Shown in pieces: positions 1 through 5,473 of a DNA stretch of 19,179 bases. Where the stretch lies: the NCBI GenBank assembly GCA_007120915.1, contig SKMT01000434.1, positions 1 to 19,179 of the forward strand, read 5' to 3'. Below the pieces are notes generated by a model, which was not told the DNA's origin, searched no databases, and saw nothing but the letters and a program-made list of their open reading frames with translations. The position numbers and the translations under genes were made by a program. The number at the start of each line of letters is the position of its first letter. Within the stretch, counting starts at the first letter, position 1. This DNA comes from Myxococcales bacterium (GTDB lineage: Bacteria; Myxococcota_A; Bradymonadia; Bradymonadales; Bradymonadaceae).

Positions 1-1149
1 CGGCGCATCGTACTGACCAACGACGGCTTCGGGATCGCCCCGGCGCTCAACGATCTGTTGTCCGAACGCGGCTTTCGGGTGCGCGTGGAGTCTCGCCGCC
101 CCGAGCTATCGGCACCGGCGGACACCGTGATCTTTCTGGGCAGCCTGCGCGCCCCCTCCGATCTGGACGATGCGATGGCGGTGGTCGACGACGCGGTGGT
201 CACCGCCGATCGGATGACCACCCGCCTGATGCAGCCCGACTCCGCGTTTGTCGCCGTCATCGACACCGCCGGCGGGTTCGGCATCGGCGACTTCGAGCCC
301 GTCACCGCCCCCTATGGCGCCTTGCTTGGGCTGATGCGGCTACTGGACCGGCGCCACCCCGGCGCGGCCACCAAGTTGATCGACCTGGACGGCTCCAGGC
401 TCTCCGGCCAGCAGATCGCCGAACGTATCGCCGCCGAGCTGCTGGAGGGAGCCGACCAAAGCCCCGTTGGGCTGGGCACCGATCGGCGCCAGACCGTCGA
501 ATTTGACGACTTCCGCCCCGAGGGCCATCCCGCCTCCTGGCTCGACGCCTCCTCCCCGCCGCTGGTGTACATGCCCGGCGCCGACGCCGTGTTGTCCACC
601 GCCATCGAGCGGCTGGCCATCGCCCACGAATTGCCCGTAGCCGTGTTGCGTCGTCGCCACACCCCCCAGCGCATCGCCCGCCAGTTCCGCCAGCTCGGCA
701 TCGATGTGCAGACCACCGACTACGATCTGAACCGGCTGTTCGGCGTGATGGATTTTCTCGACTCCGTGCGCAATCACTACGGGCCGATCAAGGCCATCGT
801 CGCCGAGTCGACTCCCGCCAAAAACCCCGACGAGCTGGTGCGATGGGAGGTGATGCGTCCGCCGCTCGACGAGTTCAACGCCCTGCTGGCCATGACGATC
901 AACGACCCTCTCGAGCTGCTCGGCGTCGGATTGGGCCCCGCCACTCCCCCCGTGGTCAGCTCTGCGCTGCGCTACTTCGCCCGCGCCGAAAGCCTGCGCC
1001 GAAAAGATCACCTGGCCGTGCGCCTGGCACAGCTTACCCGCCGTCCCCCTCGCGGCCGTGACGACTTCAACCCCCTCGATTTCGCAGTGACCGAATTTCT
1101 CGCCGCCTCCGGGCCCCAGCGCGCCGAGGTGCGATTCAACGGCGATTAG
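1..1149 (+). CDS. C-terminal part of a PKS/PUFA-synthase-like protein with a degenerate ketoreductase module (5' end outside window)
   Basis: The reading frame is open from base 1, so this is the tail of a longer protein; the TTG at 58 is only an internal codon. The first part (about residues 60-150 of the visible chain) resembles the structural half of a polyketide or PUFA-synthase ketoreductase: a Gly-Leu-x-x-Leu segment, then 'HPGAATKLIDLDG', like the usual 'EWP..KAIDLD' stretch. The second part looks like the catalytic Rossmann half but is eroded. The Gly-rich cofactor loop is replaced by 'VYMPGADAVLSTAI', and in the region of the usual Tyr-x3-Asn pair I read 'YFARAESL', with Tyr kept and Asn lost. 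Visible length is 382 residues. It ends in TAG, overlapping the stop of the convergent gene. The PKS/PUFA link is inference from motif resemblance; a stand-alone SDR-like protein is possible. Confidence 0.55.
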   Translation, partial: RRIVLTNDGFGIAPALNDLLSERGFRVRVESRRPELSAPADTVIFLGSLRAPSDLDDAMAVVDDAVVTADRMTTRLMQPDSAFVAVIDTAGGFGIGDFEPVTAPYGALLGLMRLLDRRHPGAATKLIDLDGSRLSGQQIAERIAAELLEGADQSPVGLGTDRRQTVEFDDFRPEGHPASWLDASSPPLVYMPGADAVLSTAIERLAIAHELPVAVLRRRHTPQRIARQFRQLGIDVQTTDYDLNRLFGVMDFLDSVRNHYGPIKAIVAESTPAKNPDELVRWEVMRPPLDEFNALLAMTINDPLELLGVGLGPATPPVVSSALRYFARAESLRRKDHLAVRLAQLTRRPPRGRDDFNPLDFAVTEFLAASGPQRAEVRFNGD

Positions 1150-1961
1150 TCCCGCAACAGCACGCACTCCAGATCTCGCTGTTGGACATCATCGGGGCAG
1201 ATGATCTGCACGTCGGCGGACTCTCCGTCTTCACTGGACTCTTTGACGCTCCAGACTCGATACAGCCCGTCGGATGTCTTCACCACCCGATAGGGACTTT
1301 CATCGAACCCCGACGGCAGCGTCAGCCGCGGCACCTGTGCTCCCGGTTCCATCTCAAACGGCAATTTCGGTACCGCTCCCTCTACCCCCGGCAGCCGGGA
1401 GACCGCCGCCTGCTGCACCTGTTCGTCCTCCGGAGTCTCAACGCTGACCCGTTTTCCTGACGCGACGCTCGTGCGCTGTACCACTCCCGTGCCTTTCCAG
1501 CTTATCCGGTGCTCTTCGTGGGCCGGCACCACCACCGTGTGACCACATCCCGCCTCGATTCCGTCGTTGATCACCACCCCCGCATGCTGCGATTCGCAGT
1601 CGACGATCAGCGTTCCCGTCTCTTCGCACAGGTTCAGCTCCACCTCCGCGTCGTCCTCTCCGTACCTCCCCTGGTAGTACGCCTGCTGGCGCGCCGCCGC
1701 TTCGCAGTGGCCCATTCGGTCATAGACCTCGACGATCAGCTCCATCACCTGGGCGGACGGCTCGATCCCATAGGCTCGAAACAGATGGTTGACCGCGTGG
1801 TGTTCGCGTCCCTCCGCGTAATGCCGGAGCCCTTCTGCGTAGTGGGACTCCCAGGTTTCGGCTTCGGCCCCGTCATCCGCGGGCTGCTCATCGGCCACCG
1901 CCGACGACACCAGCGTCAGCCAACACAACCCGACCCCGACCAATACCACCAGCCTCTTCAT
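1146..1961 (-). CDS. Exported TPR/PEGA-like protein, function unknown
   Basis: This 271-residue protein has a clear Sec signal peptide (residues 1-23, ending Ala-Val-Ala before Asp24). ATG 1961 was chosen because AGGAG lies about 7 nt upstream and the signal peptide starts there; the open frame 18 codons further up has neither. Residues 38-100 look like one or two TPR-type helical hairpins ('YAEGLRHYAEG', 'AVNHLFRAYGI', then 'LIVEVYDRMGHCEAA'). Residues 115-178 resemble a PEGA-type beta domain ('GTLIVDC', 'GVVINDG', 'HTVVVPAHEEHRISW'). The TPR plus PEGA layout is common in exported proteins of myxobacteria-like bacteria. The C-terminal 90 residues are unrecognised and hold two of the six mature cysteines. 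It is convergent with the upstream gene with a 4-nt stop overlap, and divergent from the pentapeptide gene across 372 bp. Confidence 0.72.
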   Translation of the reverse strand: MKRLVVLVGVGLCWLTLVSSAVADEQPADDGAEAETWESHYAEGLRHYAEGREHHAVNHLFRAYGIEPSAQVMELIVEVYDRMGHCEAAARQQAYYQGRYGEDDAEVELNLCEETGTLIVDCESQHAGVVINDGIEAGCGHTVVVPAHEEHRISWKGTGVVQRTSVASGKRVSVETPEDEQVQQAAVSRLPGVEGAVPKLPFEMEPGAQVPRLTLPSGFDESPYRVVKTSDGLYRVWSVKESSEDGESADVQIICPDDVQQRDLECVLLRD

Positions 1962-2333
1962 TGAATTCTCCTCGTCCTTTCGAGCATCGCGCCGCCGCAG
2001 TTTAACACACCGCACCGAGTGCTTCGATGAAGCAGCAAGTCTACGTGCGCCTCCAAGGGTTCATCATCCCCACCACCCCGGCGACCTCACAACGATCGCG
2101 ATGCTCCGGTGGTTTCACGCACCTCCGAACCCCGAACTCCTTACGGCCGCTGGCCTCCAGTCGGTCGGGGCTACGCTCTGGCGAACGCACCTCCACGGGT
2201 TCGTGCACCCCAAGACCCGAGACCCACGACCCAAGACCCGAGCCCCCACGACTCTTGCACCCATCGACCCTCGTGCCTAAGTTGCCAGCCCGCAACGCGA
2301 CTCACCCCCCCGCAACATCATTTCGAGGTCTGC
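1962..2333. other. Divergent intergenic region, 372 bp
   Basis: This gap must hold promoters for the exported TPR protein (minus) and the pentapeptide-repeat gene (plus). I see no convincing -10/-35 pair on either side. Its notable content is a 7-bp phased C-rich array (listed separately at 2207-2241). There is also a 10-bp direct repeat, ACGCACCTCC (near 2118 and 2186), and a weak inverted pair, CGAACCC at 2126-2132 with GGGTTCG at 2197-2203. An open frame runs through part of the gap in phase with the pentapeptide gene, but its translation is Pro/Arg-rich and repeat-derived, so I do not call it coding. Confidence 0.6.
2207..2241. repeat. Heptanucleotide array GACCCRN (tract A), G-quadruplex-capable on the minus strand
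   Basis: Four GACCCRN heptads run from 2214 to 2241, preceded by ACCCCAA and followed by a C5 run. CCC runs begin at or near 2209, 2216, 2223, 2230, 2237 and 2244, which is a strict 7-nt spacing. On the minus strand this gives GGG runs separated by 4-nt loops (the last by 3 nt), matching the standard G3N1-7 quadruplex pattern. The array lies in a divergent promoter gap. The 7-bp period is not a multiple of three, so it is unlikely to encode protein. Confidence 0.8.
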
Positions 2334-2957
2334 ATGTCCGACAATCTCGTCTCCCTGGTCAAGAAAGGAAACGCCACTGCCTTCCATAAAGCTGTGCGTC
2401 GACTCCTCGAAGACGATCAGCCCGTGGCCATGGAGGCTGCCACGTTCAGCGAGCTGACGCTCACCGGGTTTGATTTCTCCGACATCGACATGACCCACTG
2501 CGCCTTCGAGTCGTGCACGCTGTCGGAATGCCGATTCGTCGACACCACCCTGGAAGGCGCGTTCTTCGACGGTGTCACCCTTCTTCACTGCCATTTCGAG
2601 CAGGGCGATCTGGGGGGCTGGGCCATCGACGCCTCCACCCTGGGAAGCTGTACCTTCGAAAACGTCGATCTGTCGGGCAACGAGTGGACCAACTCTCGGG
2701 TCAACGACACCAACTTCGAGTCCGTGACCACCGACACCTGGTGGATGGAGCGGGTCACCTTCAAAGGCGGCAAGTGGCGCGATGTGACCGTCGAGGGCGG
2801 CGCCTGGTCCCACGTAACCTTCCGGAAGCTGAGCCTCCACGATTTCGACTTCGACGGTGTCGATATCACCCACTGCTACCACGTCGGCACCTCCACCGGC
2901 GGCGCCGACTGGCCCGACGGTTTCATCGAGAAGTCGGGGCGTCGCAAAACACTGTGA
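2334..2957 (+). CDS. Pentapeptide-repeat protein
   Basis: This 207-residue protein has no signal peptide and is probably cytosolic. Residues 38-182 are a run of degenerate pentapeptide repeats with Phe/Leu at the centre every five residues: 'LTGFDFSDIDMTHCAFESCTL' style, then 'CRFVDTTLEGAFFDG', 'CTFENVDLSG', 'VTFKGGKW', 'HDFDFDGVDI'. Such repeats fold as a right-handed quadrilateral beta-helix. Cys and Trp are frequent within the helix. The N-terminal 35 residues are helical and the C-terminus is a short basic tail (GRRKTL). ATG 2334 was chosen because GAGGT sits 4 nt upstream and the repeat-derived sequence before it is non-coding. Members of the family range from gyrase-protecting proteins to unknown scaffolds; nothing here identifies a target. 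It is convergent with kamE, 9 bp apart. Confidence 0.85.
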   Translation: MSDNLVSLVKKGNATAFHKAVRRLLEDDQPVAMEAATFSELTLTGFDFSDIDMTHCAFESCTLSECRFVDTTLEGAFFDGVTLLHCHFEQGDLGGWAIDASTLGSCTFENVDLSGNEWTNSRVNDTNFESVTTDTWWMERVTFKGGKWRDVTVEGGAWSHVTFRKLSLHDFDFDGVDITHCYHVGTSTGGADWPDGFIEKSGRRKTL

Positions 2958-2966
2958 CCCGCCGCG

Positions 2967-3710
2967 TCAGCCCCGGCTCACCAGCTCGCGCGCCACATAC
3001 TCCCCCACATCCCGTGCCGTCGCCCCCGGCCCGAAGCCGGCGTCGAATCCCAACTCCAGCGCCAGCTCGTGGTTGATGCGCGGACCGCCGCACACCACCA
3101 CCAGTTCGTCGCGGATCCCCTCCGCCTCCAGCATGTCGATCAGCTCCGACAGATTGCGGATGTGCACGTCGTTCTGGGTGACCACCTGGCTGACCAACAG
3201 GGCATCGGCGTCGCGCTCGATCGCCTCGGCGATCAGGTCTTCGTTTCGCACCTGCATCCCCAGATTGACCGCCTCGACCATCGGATAGCGTTCCAGGCCG
3301 TATTCACCGGCGTAGCCCTTCATGTTCATGATCGCGTCGATGCCCACCGAGTGCGCGTCCGTTCCCGTACAGGCTCCCAGAACCACGATCTTCCGCCCGA
3401 TCTTGCGTCGGATAAACGCGTTGATCTCCTTGTAGTCCATCCCCTGGGACTGAACCGCCGCCACCTCGATGCGCGACAAATCGACGGTGCCCCCAAATTC
3501 GCCGTAGGCAATGAAGAACGTATATCCCTCCCCCAGATCCTTCATGTGGTAGACCTGCGGGTTCTCAAGGCCCATCTGCCCGAGCAGACGTCGCGCCGCC
3601 TCCCGGCCCTTCGGCCCACATTCGACGGGAAGCGTAAACGACGTCTGCACTTTCCCGTCGCCATGCTTGTCTCCGTAGGGCCGCACCTTGCTGTTTTTGG
3701 AACGCTCCAT
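2967..3710 (-). CDS. kamE: Lysine 5,6-aminomutase beta (cobalamin-binding) subunit
   Basis: This 247-residue protein carries the OAM dimerisation segment (about residues 18-72) followed by a B12-binding Rossmann domain. The base-off/His-on motif DxHxxG is present as D118-A-H120-S-V-G123. Lys131 follows His120 by 11 residues, the spacing of His133beta and Lys144beta (the PLP lysine) in the clostridial enzyme. 'GIDAIMNMKGYAGEYGLERY' is typical of the family. The enzyme moves an amino group in D-lysine or beta-lysine during lysine fermentation and needs an alpha subunit (KamD) that I do not see in this window. Start: ATG 3710 has GGGAG upstream and forms TGATG with the stop of the CYTH gene, indicating translational coupling; an in-frame ATG at 3722 is the alternative. 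Ornithine 4,5-aminomutase S/E chains are related, but length and motif favour KamE. Confidence 0.88.
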   Translation of the reverse strand: MERSKNSKVRPYGDKHGDGKVQTSFTLPVECGPKGREAARRLLGQMGLENPQVYHMKDLGEGYTFFIAYGEFGGTVDLSRIEVAAVQSQGMDYKEINAFIRRKIGRKIVVLGACTGTDAHSVGIDAIMNMKGYAGEYGLERYPMVEAVNLGMQVRNEDLIAEAIERDADALLVSQVVTQNDVHIRNLSELIDMLEAEGIRDELVVVCGGPRINHELALELGFDAGFGPGATARDVGEYVARELVSRG

Positions 3711-4189
3711 CACTTCTCCCATTGTCGATACGGTGTTTCGGCGAGCCTGGCGTTGTAATAGCGCACACAACCGGTGACCTCTTCGCCGGCCCACTGTGGC
3801 ATCTCAAATGTCTCGTCGGCCCGTTGCAGCTCTACTTCCGCGACGACCAGCCCCTCATTGGCCCCCTCGAATTCATCGACCACCCACAGATGGTCACCCA
3901 CCATCACCTCGTGGCGCACCTTCTGTACCGGCTCGCCGACGCACATCCCATCGAGCATCTGCCGCGCATCCGACACCGGCACGCTGTACTCAAACTCCGG
4001 GCGAACCAGCTCTTCGGGCTCGCCCTTGATCGTCAACACCGCCTCCTGTTCGCCGCGGATGCGCACCCGCACCGTCGCCTCCGGACGCACACTCAAATAC
4101 CCCTGCACCAGCCGCCGGCTGACACGCACCCCGTCGCGCCACCCTTCGGCTTCGACCAGAAACTTCCGCTCAATCTCCACGTTCTCCAT
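3710..4189 (-). CDS. CYTH-domain protein (triphosphate tunnel family)
   Basis: This 159-residue single-domain protein begins with the hallmark E5-I-E7-R-K9. It then shows the alternating charged strands of the triphosphate tunnel: 'RVRIRG' near 41-46, 'TIKGE' at 53-57, 'EFEY' at 65-68, 'KVRHEV' at 90-95, 'VDEFEG' near 104-109, and 'AEVEL' at 117-121. These residues bind metal and the triphosphate in CYTH enzymes. Bacterial members of this size hydrolyse inorganic triphosphate or nucleotide/thiamine triphosphates; the substrate cannot be read from sequence. Its stop overlaps the kamE start by one base (TGATG), so the two are almost certainly co-translated, which is a curious pairing for a lysine-fermentation subunit. 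A GGAG lies about 8 nt upstream of the ATG. Confidence 0.85.
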   Translation of the reverse strand: MENVEIERKFLVEAEGWRDGVRVSRRLVQGYLSVRPEATVRVRIRGEQEAVLTIKGEPEELVRPEFEYSVPVSDARQMLDGMCVGEPVQKVRHEVMVGDHLWVVDEFEGANEGLVVAEVELQRADETFEMPQWAGEEVTGCVRYYNARLAETPYRQWEK

Positions 4190-4208
4190 TCACCGACTCC
4201 ATCTCCAA

Positions 4209-4264
4209 TCCCGAACACCCATCACCCATCACCTACCACCCAACACCCACCGTCCAACACCCAA
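4209..4264. repeat. Heptanucleotide array CACCCAN (tract B)
   Basis: Seven heptads run from 4216 to 4264 with consensus CACCCAN (variants CACCTAC and CGTCCAA), preceded by TCCCGAA at 4209-4215. CC or CCC recurs every 7 nt across the tract. The minus strand therefore carries GGGTG-type runs with quadruplex potential. It occupies much of the 153-bp divergent gap between the CYTH gene and the ferritin-like gene. Confidence 0.8.
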
Positions 4265-4267
4265 CAG

Positions 4268-4283
4268 CCGGTTGACCAACCGG
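4268..4283. promoter_or_regulatory. 16-bp palindrome, candidate operator
   Basis: CCGGTTG-AC-CAACCGG is a perfect inverted repeat of two 7-bp arms around 2 bp, immediately after the heptad array in a divergent promoter gap. Its shape suits a dimeric repressor site. A TTGACC sits inside it and could serve as a -35 element for the plus-strand gene, but I see no good -10 at the right distance. Confidence 0.35.
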
Positions 4284-4342
4284 GGACCGTGTGAACGTTC
4301 CCAAATCTACCGGCAACATCATCATCACCTCCCGGATTGTCT

Positions 4343-5236
4343 ATGACAACGCATATCGACTGGAACCCCGCCGGCGACTCATTGAACCGACTGTACGATG
4401 AATTAACTGACGCCTCTGACAACTGGCCTACCCCAAAGCCCGATAACGCCTTTAGCACCGACGAGCAGCGCCGACTCGCCCGCACCCATTGGTGCCGCCG
4501 CATCGGCGCCACCTATGTCACTGTCGCCCGGGCCAATGCTCTGTCCCAGAGCCTGATCGCGCTGGGCGCGCCCGTCGATATCATCGCCGGCGCGTCCTAT
4601 GCCAGCGACGAGCTGACCCACCATCTGGCAATGCTGGTTCATCTGGTGCGCCCCCTCCAGCCCCGGTGCGCCCCCACGATCTCTCGCTCTCAACTGGTTC
4701 AGCCCGCCGAAGTGCCCTCCTGGAGCGACGTCTTCGCGCGCACCGTCGATCTGTATCTGTTCAACCTCCAGCTTTCGGCGCCCACCTACGAGGCGATCTC
4801 GGCGGTGTCGTCGGACCCGGCGATCCGGCGGCTGGCAGCGATGCTGGCTGCGAGCATCGAAAGCCTTGTCGACTTCGGCTCCGACACCCTGGACTGGATG
4901 AGCGACCAACTACCCCCGGCAGCCCCCGAGGCGATGACCGCTCATCTTCCGGAGCGATTCTCCGCCTACGAAACTCTCTGCTGTGGCAACCCGGAACTGC
5001 TCGACGCTCTCGCCGGCGAAGAGTTTACTCTCGAGATGGTCCCCGGAAACCTGGGGACCCTCCGAGCCAATCAGATCGCTGTAGCCTTCTATGACACCCT
5101 CTCCACCGCCATTTTGCCGAAGATCGAGCAACTCGGCTGTCACGCTGCCGAAGCCTGGCAACGTCACTACCACGCAGGCGCCGACTGCAGCCCCACCGCC
5201 GTAGTCGCCTCCGTCGCGGCTACCCCTACCGGATAG
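4343..5236 (+). CDS. Ferritin-like-fold protein with a probably degraded di-iron site
   Basis: This 297-residue, mostly helical protein has no signal peptide. Residues 50-103 ('ARANALSQSLIALGAPVDIIAGASYASDELTHHL', read in parts) resemble the myxobacterial ferritin-like family pattern 'EHASxAxFARFxLQLLALGAPxxLxxxAxxAxxDExxHA'. Residues 134-186 resemble its second helix pair ('DPAIRRLAAMLAASIESLVDFGSDTLDW'). Of the expected iron ligands, E90 and H93 (ExxH) and E173 remain. By my alignment the first EH pair is I54-G55, the third Glu position is L142, and the last His is V176. If correct, it is unlikely to bind a normal di-iron centre. Start: ATG 4343 (a TTG two codons upstream is possible); no strong Shine-Dalgarno is visible for either. 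The family call rests on remembered motifs and is moderate. Confidence 0.55.
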   Translation: MTTHIDWNPAGDSLNRLYDELTDASDNWPTPKPDNAFSTDEQRRLARTHWCRRIGATYVTVARANALSQSLIALGAPVDIIAGASYASDELTHHLAMLVHLVRPLQPRCAPTISRSQLVQPAEVPSWSDVFARTVDLYLFNLQLSAPTYEAISAVSSDPAIRRLAAMLAASIESLVDFGSDTLDWMSDQLPPAAPEAMTAHLPERFSAYETLCCGNPELLDALAGEEFTLEMVPGNLGTLRANQIAVAFYDTLSTAILPKIEQLGCHAAEAWQRHYHAGADCSPTAVVASVAATPTG

Positions 5237-5267
5237 CCACTGCGATGGCACCGGGATCGTCGGGTAT

Positions 5268-5286
5268 CGATGCCCGATCGGCATCG
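5268..5286 (+). terminator. Hairpin after the ferritin-like gene, possible terminator
   Basis: CGATGCC-CGATC-GGCATCG gives a perfect 7-bp stem with a 5-nt loop, 31 bp after the stop. An outer ATGGC/GCCAT pair could extend it. The following bases (CCATTTCT) are only a weak U-tract, so this is a tentative call. Confidence 0.35.
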
Positions 5287-5369
5287 CCATTTCTGGCCAT
5301 ATCCTCCGATGCTTACTGAACGAAACCTCATCCTACTGTTTTTCGACTGCGCCCTTGCACCAACAAGCC

Positions 5370-5418
5370 TTTCATTGTGGGAGGCAATTCCCTACATTAG
5401 TTAAATTTTTAACCAATG
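5370..5418 (+). promoter_or_regulatory. AT-rich promoter region of the protease operon, with a palindrome
   Basis: This is among the most AT-rich stretches in the window. It contains a perfect inverted repeat, GTTAAA-TT-TTTAAC (5400-5413), and a TACATT (5393-5398) that could act as a -10. No clear -35 is seen. Its place about 60 bp before the metalloprotease start supports a promoter or operator role, but the exact elements are uncertain. Confidence 0.35.
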
Positions 5419-5473
5419 ATGAACGTAGCCGGACTCGACTGGCTGAATCTCGCTTCTGCTGATGGGTAGCATC

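Noticed and set aside
340..1167. Long antisense open frame opposite the synthase tail
   Set aside because: Gly/Val-rich translation mirrors the high-GC codon pattern of the plus-strand gene; no start signal and no domain.
2109..2333. N-terminal extension of the pentapeptide-repeat protein
   Set aside because: Translation is Pro/Arg/Thr-rich and comes from the heptad array; ATG 2334 has its own GAGGT and a normal N-terminus.
4209..4264. Heptad tracts as a CRISPR array
   Set aside because: The unit is 7 bp with no unique spacers and no cas genes nearby.
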